From: an uncultured Bacteroidota bacterium
GTDB lineage: Bacteria; Bacteroidota; Bacteroidia; Chitinophagales; Chitinophagaceae
Length of the DNA: 5,489 nucleotides
Assembly (NCBI GenBank): GCA_903825095.1
Contig: CAIJZF010000236.1
Coordinates: 1 to 5,489, forward strand
Reading direction: 5' to 3'
This document shows, piece after piece, positions 1 through 5,489 of this stretch. How positions within the stretch are numbered: the stretch's first letter is position 1; every line of letters starts with the position of its first letter. A model generated the notes under the pieces. It ran no database searches. It was not told where the DNA came from and was given only the letters and a program-made list of their open reading frames with translations. Position numbers and translations under genes: made by a program.

Positions 1-506
1 TTAATGCTGCAATTAGTCATTTGTGCAATTTCTTTAAAACTTAAATTGGCATAATGTCTTAGCACAATAATTTCTCTTTGTTCTTCAGGAAGTAGGTCAA
101 CTAATTCTTGAATATTTTTATGCGTTTGACTGCGGGTCATTTTATAGTCGGCAGGATGGTCGGCGTGTTTGATAATTTCAAATAAATCCTGGTCATCACT
201 TGTTTTAATAGTGGGTGTGCGTTTTACTTTTCTAAAATGGTCTACTACAAAGTTGTGAGAGATGCGTAAAGCCCAAGGTAAAAACTTACCTTCTTCAGCA
301 TACTTTTTTTGTTGAAGGTTGTCGATAATTTTTATTAAAATTTCTTGAATTAAATCTTCGGCTAAGTAGCTGTCTTTTACCATGAATAAAATGGCATTGT
401 AAATTCTATTTTGGTGGCGCTCTAATAAGGCATCAAAAGCACGAGAATTACCGTCTTGAAAAGATTGAATGAGTTCGTTGTCTGAGAGTTGAATTTCTTT
501 GTTCAT
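1..506 (-). CDS. ECF-type RNA polymerase sigma factor (sigma-70 family), 3' end cut by window edge
   Basis: This gene encodes an alternative sigma factor that would direct core RNA polymerase to a specific promoter set. 168 residues are visible from ATG at 506-504. An in-frame TAA lies upstream at 536-534 with no other ATG between, so the start is firm. Region 2 covers about residues 25-93: LAEDLIQEI (48-56) matches the core-binding helix of region 2.2, and FLPWALRISHNFVVDHFRK (75-93) matches regions 2.3-2.4, which melt and read the -10 element. A charged linker (about 94-122) leads to region 4. There LPEEQREIIVLRHY (139-152) and LSFKEIAQMTNCSI (155-168) form the start of the helix-turn-helix that reads the -35 element. 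Family members are usually about 180-200 residues, so some 15-30 residues and the stop lie outside. Regions 1 and 3 are absent, as expected for ECF factors. Any anti-sigma gene would be beyond the left edge, so the stimulus cannot be inferred. The gene is divergent from uvrA. Confidence 0.92.
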   Translation of the reverse strand, partial: MNKEIQLSDNELIQSFQDGNSRAFDALLERHQNRIYNAILFMVKDSYLAEDLIQEILIKIIDNLQQKKYAEEGKFLPWALRISHNFVVDHFRKVKRTPTIKTSDDQDLFEIIKHADHPADYKMTRSQTHKNIQELVDLLPEEQREIIVLRHYANLSFKEIAQMTNCSI

Positions 507-576
507 TGTTTTTTTAGGGTAGGTTTCGATGGGTTAGTAGGACCAAATTACTAGCTATAAGGACTGAAATTGCGTT

Positions 577-585
577 TGTGGAAAA
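577..585 (-). promoter_or_regulatory. DnaA-box-like 9-mer (8/9 match)
   Basis: TGTGGAAAA on the plus strand reads TTTTCCACA on the minus strand, one mismatch from the DnaA box TTATCCACA. It lies in the sigma factor/uvrA divergent intergenic region and faces a second near-match at 605-613. A chance match in AT-rich DNA is quite possible; binding is not shown. Confidence 0.2.
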
Positions 586-604
586 CAAGAAAAACATTTC
601 AAAG

Positions 605-613
605 CTATCCACA
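605..613 (+). promoter_or_regulatory. DnaA-box-like 9-mer (8/9 match)
   Basis: CTATCCACA differs from TTATCCACA only at the first base. With the site at 577-585 it forms an inverted pair whose shared core is TGTGGA...TCCACA with 25 bases between. It lies 66 bp before the uvrA start codon. Regulation of uvrA by DnaA is speculative. Confidence 0.22.
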
Positions 614-679
614 TTTTGAAGCATAAAAGAGGGTACAAATTTCTACAACTAAATGGGCTAGAATCTGTTATTTTGCTAT

Positions 680-3514
680 ATGGCAGGGACTAAAAAAGCG
701 CAAAAAGCAAAGACGGAAAATAATGACATTCAAATAGTGGGTGCCAGGGTACATAATTTGAAAAATGTATCTGTTGAGTTCCCGCGCAACCAGTTTATTG
801 TGGTGACTGGGGTTTCGGGGAGTGGAAAGTCGTCTCTTACTATTGATACCTTATTTGCGGAGGGCCAAAGGCGCTATGCGGAGAGCTTGTCATCCTATGC
901 CAGACAGTTTATGTCTCGTATGGGTAAGCCCGATGTAGATTATATTAAGGGGCTTTGCCCGGCCATTGCCATTGAGCAAAAGGTGGTGACCCGCACTCCA
1001 AGAAGTACAGTGGGAAGTATGACCGAAATTTATGATTACCTAAGGGTATTTTATGCAAGGGTGGGAAAAACCTATTCGCCCATTAGCGGTTTGGAAGTAA
1101 AAAAGCAGGATGTGCAGGATGTTTTGGAATTTATTCAAAAGGGGAAAACCGGAGACAAGATGGTTTTAATTGTTCCTTTTAAACAACAAGCCAAAAGAGA
1201 TATACAAGAAGAACTGAATATATTATTGCAGAAAGGTTTTGCTAGAATTTATTTAAGAGCCGGTGGCACATCTAATGCAACAGCTGCATCAAGTATTCTA
1301 AGAATTGAAGATGCACTTGCCATGACTAAGGCTGAAATAACCAAAACCATTAAGGCGCATGATGTATATGTATTAATAGATCGTGTGGTGGTGAAAGCAT
1401 TTGATGAAGACGATATACACCGCATTAGTGATTCTATAGGCACTGCCTTTTATGAAGGAGAGGGCATTTTATGGGTGGAGCAAAATGAAACCATTTTAAA
1501 AACTTTTAATAATAAGTTCACTTTAGATGGGATGGATTTTGATGAGCCTAGTCCTAATTTATTTTCTTTTAATAATCCCTATGGTGCTTGTCCTACTTGT
1601 GAAGGATATAGTCAGGTTTTGGGCATCGATGAAAACTTAGTCATACCCAATACCAATTTATCGGTTTATGATGGAGGTGTAGCGCCTTGGAAGGGAGAGA
1701 AATTGGTTTGGTGGAAGGATCAGTTTGTAAAAGAGGCAGGCAAGGCAGGCTTCCCTATTCATCAACCTATTAATAAATTAACTAAAACGCAAACCACACA
1801 ATTATGGAAGGGTGTGGGCAAGGCATTAGGCATAGATGCTTTTTTTGAAGATGTAAAAGCGCATTTATATAAAGTACAGTTTAGGGTAATGCTAAGTAGG
1901 TATCGTGGAAGAACCAACTGCCCCGATTGTGAAGGTTACCGCGTGCGCAAGGAAGCCTTGTATGTAAAAATTGCAGGCAAACATATTGGAGAATTATGTG
2001 CTATGCCTGTAAAAGATTTACAAGTTTGGTTTACACAATTAAAATTATCGGAGCATGATAAGCAAGTAGCCAAGCGTTTATTAATTGAATTAGAACAACG
2101 CATTCAAACTTTAATGGATGTAGGCTTGGGCTATTTAACCTTGTCAAGACTTGCCAATAGTTTAAGTGGTGGAGAAAGTCAAAGAATACAACTCACCAGA
2201 TGCTTAGGATCTAACTTAACCAACTCCTTATATATTTTAGATGAGCCTAGTATTGGACTACATTCAAGAGATACTGAAAGGCTTATTAAAGTATTACAAA
2301 ACTTAAGAGACTTAGGCAATACGGTAGTGGTGGTAGAACACGACGAACAAATTATGCGTCACGCCGATCATATCATAGATATGGGCCCTTTGGCAGCGCA
2401 TCAGGGCGGAGAAGTAGTAGCAGTAGGCAATGCAGCAGCACTTATTAAAGATAAAAATAGTTTAACCGGAAAATATTTGAGTGGGGCTATGAGTATACCC
2501 ATTCCTGCTAAAACAAGAATTTCTAAACACTTTATAAAATTAGAAGGGGCTTATTTACATAATTTAAAAACCATTGATGTAAATTTTCCATTACATAGTT
2601 TATGTGTAGTAAGTGGAGTGAGTGGAAGTGGTAAAACCACCTTGGTGAAACAAGTATTGTACAATGCTTTATTAAAAGCAAAACAATTACCTACTGAAAT
2701 AGTGGGAGGGTACAATGCTATTAGTGGCGACTTACACTTGATTGATCAAATAGAAATGGTGGACCAGAACCCCATTGGAAAATCATCAAGGTCTAATCCG
2801 GTAACTTATATTAAAGCATACGATGCTATTAGAGATTTATATTCCAAGCAGGCGCTTTCAAAAATTAGAGGCTTCTTGCCTAAGCATTTTTCTTTCAATG
2901 TAGATGGAGGCAGATGTGATACCTGTAAAGGTGAAGGAGAACAATTAGTAGAGATGCAATTTTTAGCCGATGTGCATTTAACCTGTGAGGATTGTGGAGG
3001 AAAGAGATTTAAAGAAACAGTATTAGAAGTTCAATACAAAGGAAAAAGTATTTACGAAGTTTTAGAGATGAGTGTAGATGAGGCGATTACATTTTTTAGC
3101 GAAGAAAAAAATATAGTACTTGCTATAAGTCCATTGCAAGAAGTGGGACTGGGTTATGTAAAATTGGGTCAGAGCAGTAGCACTTTAAGTGGAGGAGAAG
3201 CACAAAGAGTAAAACTAGCTAGCTTTTTAGGTAAGGGCAAGGCTAGTAGTAAAATGTTATTCATATTTGATGAGCCTACTACCGGATTACATTTTCATGA
3301 TATTCATAAATTATTAAAAGCCTTTAATGCATTAATAGAGCAGGGGCATTCTTTAATTGTAGTGGAACATAATACCGATATTATTAAAGTAGCCGACTGG
3401 GTAATTGATATGGGACCAGAGGCCGGCGAGGGCGGTGGTACCGTTGTTTATGCGGGTGTGCCCAAGGGTTTAGCCAAATCTAAGGCTTCTCAAACAGGGA
3501 AGTACTTAGACTAA
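680..3514 (+). CDS. uvrA: UvrA, excinuclease ABC subunit A (nucleotide excision repair damage sensor)
   Basis: UvrA is the cytoplasmic DNA-damage-recognition ATPase of nucleotide excision repair; as a dimer it loads UvrB on lesions. The 944 residues fit the usual length of about 940. Two ABC ATPase halves are complete. Half one has Walker A GVSGSGKS (44-51), signature LSGGE (495-499), Walker B/D-loop YILDEPSIGLH (518-528) and switch His554. Half two has Walker A GVSGSGKT (646-653), signature LSGGE (836-840), FIFDEPTTGLH (861-871) and His897. Cysteine pairs C304/C307 with C414/C417, and C746/C749 with C769/C772, can form two zinc modules. The UvrB-binding insertion (about 131-250) is present by length, which argues against the short UvrA2 class. 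The two ligand pairs expected for a third zinc module are missing: the sequence there is YSPISG (132-137) and FTLDGM (280-285). ATG at 680 is the only start after an in-frame TAG at 659-661. No Shine-Dalgarno or clear promoter is seen. GC content is much higher at both ends of the gene than in its middle. UvrB and UvrC are not in the window. Confidence 0.97.
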   Translation: MAGTKKAQKAKTENNDIQIVGARVHNLKNVSVEFPRNQFIVVTGVSGSGKSSLTIDTLFAEGQRRYAESLSSYARQFMSRMGKPDVDYIKGLCPAIAIEQKVVTRTPRSTVGSMTEIYDYLRVFYARVGKTYSPISGLEVKKQDVQDVLEFIQKGKTGDKMVLIVPFKQQAKRDIQEELNILLQKGFARIYLRAGGTSNATAASSILRIEDALAMTKAEITKTIKAHDVYVLIDRVVVKAFDEDDIHRISDSIGTAFYEGEGILWVEQNETILKTFNNKFTLDGMDFDEPSPNLFSFNNPYGACPTCEGYSQVLGIDENLVIPNTNLSVYDGGVAPWKGEKLVWWKDQFVKEAGKAGFPIHQPINKLTKTQTTQLWKGVGKALGIDAFFEDVKAHLYKVQFRVMLSRYRGRTNCPDCEGYRVRKEALYVKIAGKHIGELCAMPVKDLQVWFTQLKLSEHDKQVAKRLLIELEQRIQTLMDVGLGYLTLSRLANSLSGGESQRIQLTRCLGSNLTNSLYILDEPSIGLHSRDTERLIKVLQNLRDLGNTVVVVEHDEQIMRHADHIIDMGPLAAHQGGEVVAVGNAAALIKDKNSLTGKYLSGAMSIPIPAKTRISKHFIKLEGAYLHNLKTIDVNFPLHSLCVVSGVSGSGKTTLVKQVLYNALLKAKQLPTEIVGGYNAISGDLHLIDQIEMVDQNPIGKSSRSNPVTYIKAYDAIRDLYSKQALSKIRGFLPKHFSFNVDGGRCDTCKGEGEQLVEMQFLADVHLTCEDCGGKRFKETVLEVQYKGKSIYEVLEMSVDEAITFFSEEKNIVLAISPLQEVGLGYVKLGQSSSTLSGGEAQRVKLASFLGKGKASSKMLFIFDEPTTGLHFHDIHKLLKAFNALIEQGHSLIVVEHNTDIIKVADWVIDMGPEAGEGGGTVVYAGVPKGLAKSKASQTGKYLD

Positions 3515-3554
3515 TTACTATGTAACTTATTTAAAATCAATTAATTAGATAGAT

Positions 3555-3562
3555 TAAATTTG
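3555..3562 (+). promoter_or_regulatory. Candidate Bacteroidota -7 element, upstream promoter of hicAB
   Basis: TAAATTTG matches the Bacteroidota -7 consensus TAnnTTTG exactly. Transcription starting just after it would give a leader of about 50 bases before the hicA ATG, and that leader would contain the hairpin at 3592-3614. No TTTG or TTG is found at the expected -33 spacing upstream, which weakens the call. Confidence 0.3.
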
Positions 3563-3587
3563 TCAGTTTAAAAATTCTTTTATTATT

Positions 3588-3619
3588 TTTGTTGTAACTA
3601 AAAAATAGTTGCAAATTTG
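3588..3619 (+). promoter_or_regulatory. Candidate Bacteroidota -33/-7 promoter directly before hicA
   Basis: TTTG at 3588-3591 and CAAATTTG at 3612-3619 (one mismatch to TAnnTTTG) are separated by 20 bp, within the spacing usual for the phylum's primary sigma factor. The start site would fall at or only a few bases from the hicA ATG at 3621, implying an almost leaderless mRNA. This is unusual and lowers confidence. The palindrome at 3592-3614 fills the spacer and overlaps the -7 element, which is a good position for a repressor. Confidence 0.35.
3592..3614 (+). repeat. Imperfect inverted repeat before hicA: candidate HicB operator or leader hairpin
   Basis: The arms TTGTAACTA (3592-3600) and TAGTTGCAA (3606-3614) flank a spacer of five A. 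Eight of nine positions are complementary, and the odd one becomes a U-G wobble in plus-strand RNA, so a transcript could form an unbroken 9-bp stem. As DNA it is a 23-bp dyad lying between the candidate -33 and -7 boxes, 6 bp before the hicA ATG, as expected for an operator bound by a ribbon-helix-helix antitoxin. It is not followed by a U-tract, so it is not a terminator. The repeat is directly seen; its function is inferred. Confidence 0.5.
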
Positions 3620-3620
3620 T

Positions 3621-3878
3621 ATGACAAAGAAAGATAAACTACTAGAAAGGTTCTTAACACAACCAAAGGACTTTACTTATAACGAGCTTAAGAAGTTAAT
3701 GAATAGTTTAGGATATGAGGAGAGTAATCTTGGTAAAACTTCAGGATCGAGGGTTCTGTTTTTGAATATTGAAAATGGCAATAAAATTAGAATTCATAAG
3801 CCACACCCAATTAATGTTTTGAAACCTTATCAGATAAAAGAAATTATAGAACAATTAATATTAAAAGAAAAAAAATGA
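3621..3878 (+). CDS. hicA: HicA-family toxin (putative mRNA interferase) of a HicAB module
   Basis: HicA toxins are small double-stranded-RNA-binding-fold proteins that cleave mRNA and are neutralised by HicB. This one has 85 residues, normal for the family, and is basic and Lys-rich. Visible family landmarks are the N-terminal helix region KDKLLERFLTQPKDFTYNEL (4-23), LGYEESNLGKTSGSRVLF (30-47), the basic strand KIRIHKPHP (55-63) and LKPYQIKEIIEQL (67-79). The classic HicA catalytic motif is G-S-H. Here the equivalent is S-G-S-R (41-44), so the usual His is Arg; His59 and His62 are the remaining histidines. I recall SGSR-type members being common among annotated HicA proteins, so this is probably a subfamily trait, but activity is unproven. 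ATG 3621 is preferred; a TTG at 3609 is in frame, just after a TAG at 3606-3608, but lies inside the palindrome. The stop TGA overlaps the hicB ATG as ATGA, which points to translational coupling. Confidence 0.85.
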   Translation: MTKKDKLLERFLTQPKDFTYNELKKLMNSLGYEESNLGKTSGSRVLFLNIENGNKIRIHKPHPINVLKPYQIKEIIEQLILKEKK

Positions 3879-4213
3879 AAAACACATTAAATTTTAAAGG
3901 GTTCTTGGGATCTGTAACTTTTAGTGAAGAAGATGAGGTTCTTTATGGAAAAATAGAGTGTATTGACGATTTGATATTGTACGAAGGCACTACCGTTACT
4001 GAAATTAAGGACGCATTTAAAGAAGCAGTAAATGATTATATTGAAATTTGCAAACAAACAAACAAGCCTTATCTAAAAAGTTTTAAAGGGTCCTTTAATG
4101 TAAGAGTTAAACCAGATATGCATCAACGTGCGGTTAGATTGGCAACAATGAAGGGAATTAGTTTGAATCAATTAGTTCAAGCTGCAATTGAGAAAGAATT
4201 AGAAGCAGCTTAG
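3875..4213 (+). CDS. hicB: HicB-family antitoxin with C-terminal ribbon-helix-helix DNA-binding domain
   Basis: HicB antitoxins bind and inhibit HicA and repress their own operon. The 112-residue protein has two parts. Residues 1 to about 68 form the partially degraded RNase H-like HicB fold: a strand-rich stretch with FLGSVTFSEEDEVLYGKIE (10-28) and DLILYEGTTVTEIKDAFKEA (32-51), the helix that usually ends this domain. Residues about 72-110 form a ribbon-helix-helix domain: strand SFNVRVKP (73-80), helix MHQRAVRLATMKG (82-94), turn ISLNQ (95-99) and helix LVQAAIEKEL (100-109). The start codon overlaps the hicA stop by four bases, so the antitoxin is made together with and just after the toxin. 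Toxin-first order is normal for hicAB. The RHH domain makes the dyad at 3592-3614 a natural operator candidate. The gene converges on the DUF4293 gene with only 37 bp between stops and no recognisable terminator in that gap. Confidence 0.88.
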   Translation: MKNTLNFKGFLGSVTFSEEDEVLYGKIECIDDLILYEGTTVTEIKDAFKEAVNDYIEICKQTNKPYLKSFKGSFNVRVKPDMHQRAVRLATMKGISLNQLVQAAIEKELEAA

Positions 4214-4250
4214 TTTTAATTTCTATATAAATCCTGGCTAGTGAAATAGA

Positions 4251-4652
4251 CTAACGTAATCTATCAGCACTTTTCACTTTGCGTTCGTCTTTGTAAATAT
4301 TAACCATTGCCATAATTTGTAAAATGGGGATGATGAATAATGCAAGAGAAGGTAAGGTGAAGCCGCCACCTGGATTGGCTATGACTATTTTGTAAACGAA
4401 ATATCCAATAAGTACCGATAATAAAAAGTTTATAAGTACTACTTTTAGTTGCAACATACGGTTGCCATATAAAAAGATAGATATAAAAGAAAGGCAAGCA
4501 CTAAATGCCAAAGAGATAAGTGTGCTGTACTGAGCGCTACCATTAATTTCTAAAGCAAAGGGAGTAGGCGTATAATAAAAAGGAAAACGCAGAGCAGAAA
4601 AGGCTGCAGCGCTGGCAAGTAAAAGCCAAATGGTTTGTATTCTTTGTATCAT
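4251..4652 (-). CDS. DUF4293 family integral membrane protein, function unknown
   Basis: This 133-residue hydrophobic protein is recognised as DUF4293, a Bacteroidota family without known function. The hallmarks are the start MIQRIQTIWLLLA (1-13) and the basic tail YKDERKVKSADRLR (120-133). Four membrane helices are apparent at about 7-24, 43-62, 69-91 and 98-119, with a short polar loop at 25-42 and a Gly-rich loop NPGGGF (93-98). The charged C-terminal tail and the KDER/SADRLR segment probably lie in the cytoplasm by the positive-inside rule. Length is typical. ATG at 4652-4650 follows an in-frame TAA at 4664-4662, so no longer start is available. It lies downstream of glyA on the same strand, but the terminator at 4678-4705 separates them. 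A weak -7-like TTTATTTG (minus strand of 4673-4680) overlaps the terminator's U-tract, so its own promoter is unclear. Confidence 0.88.
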   Translation of the reverse strand: MIQRIQTIWLLLASAAAFSALRFPFYYTPTPFALEINGSAQYSTLISLAFSACLSFISIFLYGNRMLQLKVVLINFLLSVLIGYFVYKIVIANPGGGFTLPSLALFIIPILQIMAMVNIYKDERKVKSADRLR

Positions 4653-4677
4653 AGTATAAAGTTAATCTATTTCAAAT

Positions 4678-4705
4678 AAAAAAACCTCCGGCTAAGGGAG
4701 GTTTT
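4678..4705 (-). terminator. Rho-independent terminator downstream of glyA
   Basis: A perfect 9-bp stem, AAAACCTCC (4681-4689) with GGAGGTTTT (4697-4705), closes a 7-base loop. Read on the minus strand, the GC-rich stem runs into seven consecutive U (complement of 4678-4684), then A and more U. On the plus strand there are only four T, all part of the stem, so it acts mainly on minus-strand transcripts. It lies about 84 bp past the glyA stop and just before the DUF4293 start. Confidence 0.85.
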
Positions 4706-4788
4706 AGGTATAATTTAAATGACTCTTAGGCTAATAAGCGTAATTTATTTTTTTTACTGATTAAACTCATTAAAGTTAAATGCTTAGT

Positions 4789-5489
4789 TTATCCTAGTTC
4801 TGGATACAATACAAATTGCTCCATAAACTTGTTTACTTCTTTTTTAGTTTCTGCCAAAACAGTTTCATTGTCTGCATTCATTAAAGCTTTGTCAATAGCT
4901 TCTACTACAAATGGAATATGTGTTTCAGTCATACCGCGAGTAGTAATAGCAGCCACACCAAAACGAATACCTGAAGTAACAAAGGCCGATTTATCATCGT
5001 AAGGCACCATATTTTTATTAGCAGTAATATCGGCATGTCCTAAAACCTGTTCCGCTTTTTTACCACTAATATTTTTATTGCGTAAATCAATTAACATTAA
5101 ATGATTATCGGTACCACCACTAATAATTTCATATCCTTTAGCTACAAATGCAGCAGCCATGGCTTTCGCATTGGTTTGTACTTGCTTTTGATACACCATA
5201 AATTCATCAGATAAAATTTCTCCAAAGGCAATGGCTTTAGCAGCAATCACATGCTCTAATGGACCACCTTGTGTACCAGGAAACACCGCCATATCAATAA
5301 TATTGGACCATAATCTTAAATTCCCTTTCATGTCTTTCAAGCCTAAAGTATTCTCACCATCTTTCGCCATCATAATAACGCCACCACGTGGTCCGCGTAA
5401 AGTTTTATGTGTAGTAGATGTTACAAAATGACAATGATTAAATGGAGAGCTTAATAAACCTTTTGCAATTAAACCAGCTGGATGTGCAA
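4789..5489 (-). CDS. glyA: Serine hydroxymethyltransferase, C-terminal 232 residues (5' end outside window)
   Basis: GlyA is the cytoplasmic PLP enzyme that interconverts serine plus tetrahydrofolate with glycine plus 5,10-methylenetetrahydrofolate, the main source of one-carbon units. The reading frame is open through the right edge; the first ATG in view (5373) is internal. Visible residues begin [12 protein letters not shown], followed by [18 protein letters not shown] (19-36 of the fragment), which carries the PLP-binding lysine (Lys28 of the fragment, in [12 protein letters not shown]). Other family blocks are [51 protein letters not shown] and the carboxylate-binding Arg in SGIRFG, then [10 protein letters not shown]. 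The protein ends in YPELG. SHMTs are about 420-430 residues, so slightly more than half is here and nothing looks broken. The segment between RGPRGG and VFPGTQGG (about 34 residues) is longer than in the E. coli enzyme, which I recall as common in Bacteroidota. Transcription ends at the terminator at 4678-4705. Confidence 0.97.
   Translation of the reverse strand, partial: AHPAGLIAKGLLSSPFNHCHFVTSTTHKTLRGPRGGVIMMAKDGENTLGLKDMKGNLRLWSNIIDMAVFPGTQGGPLEHVIAAKAIAFGEILSDEFMVYQKQVQTNAKAMAAAFVAKGYEIISGGTDNHLMLIDLRNKNISGKKAEQVLGHADITANKNMVPYDDKSAFVTSGIRFGVAAITTRGMTETHIPFVVEAIDKALMNADNETVLAETKKEVNKFMEQFVLYPELG

Noticed and set aside
1249..1443. 64-codon open frame on the minus strand inside uvrA
   Set aside because: Antisense shadow of a well-conserved coding region; no family resemblance and no start signals.
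3541..3557. TTAAT...ATTAA hairpin after uvrA as a possible terminator
   Set aside because: Five A-T pairs only, with no following U-tract; far too weak.
3609..3620. TTG start that would add four residues to HicA
   Set aside because: ATG at 3621 gives the normal family N-terminus; the TTG is inside the palindrome and the extra residues match nothing in the family.
4239..4253. TAGT...ACTA inverted repeat between hicB and DUF4293 as a possible terminator
   Set aside because: Only four base pairs, AT-rich, and no U-tract on either strand.
4300..4497. 65-codon open frame on the minus strand within the DUF4293 gene
   Set aside because: Alternative frame of a recognised family gene; its hydrophobic, aromatic-rich content follows from the overlapping membrane helices.
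5231..5431. 66-codon open frame on the plus strand opposite glyA
   Set aside because: Antisense to conserved SHMT coding sequence; no independent support.
1..5489. CRISPR array, tRNA or rRNA gene, insertion sequence or prophage element
   Set aside because: No spaced repeats, cloverleaf-like segments, transposase/integrase coding regions or terminal inverted repeats were seen; most of the window is accounted for by six genes.

Overview
The window reads as chromosomal DNA of a member of the Bacteroidota, possibly a Chitinophagaceae or Sphingobacteriia-like lineage. The reasons are moderate to strong AT-richness, start codons without Shine-Dalgarno sequences, a DUF4293 membrane protein (a family known to me essentially from this phylum), a UvrA of the kind I associate with Bacteroidota, and near-matches to the phylum's TTTG / TAnnTTTG promoter in front of one operon. 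Family names rest on reading the translations; no database search was run.

Layout from left to right. Positions 1-506 (minus strand) hold an ECF-type sigma factor that runs off the left edge. A 173-bp intergenic region separates it from the divergent uvrA (680-3514, plus), a full-length nucleotide-excision-repair damage sensor. That gap holds two inverted DnaA-box-like 9-mers but no convincing promoter. After uvrA comes a two-gene hicA-hicB toxin-antitoxin operon (3621-4213, plus). Its genes overlap by ATGA, and its promoter region carries a 23-bp imperfect palindrome that is a good operator candidate. The operon converges on a DUF4293 four-helix membrane protein (4251-4652, minus). Upstream of that gene, on the same strand, is the 3' half of glyA (4789-5489, minus), which ends in a clear rho-independent terminator at 4678-4705.

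The sigma factor, uvrA, DUF4293 and glyA look like ordinary chromosomal genes with unrelated jobs: transcription, DNA repair, unknown membrane role, and one-carbon metabolism. The hicAB pair is the accessory element. It sits in a roughly 740-bp slot between core genes, with no integrase, transposase or obvious target duplication beside it. No undescribed multi-gene system is visible. The points most worth a second look are the hicAB operator/hairpin, the missing zinc-binding module in UvrA, the Arg in place of the usual His in HicA, and the uneven base composition along uvrA.
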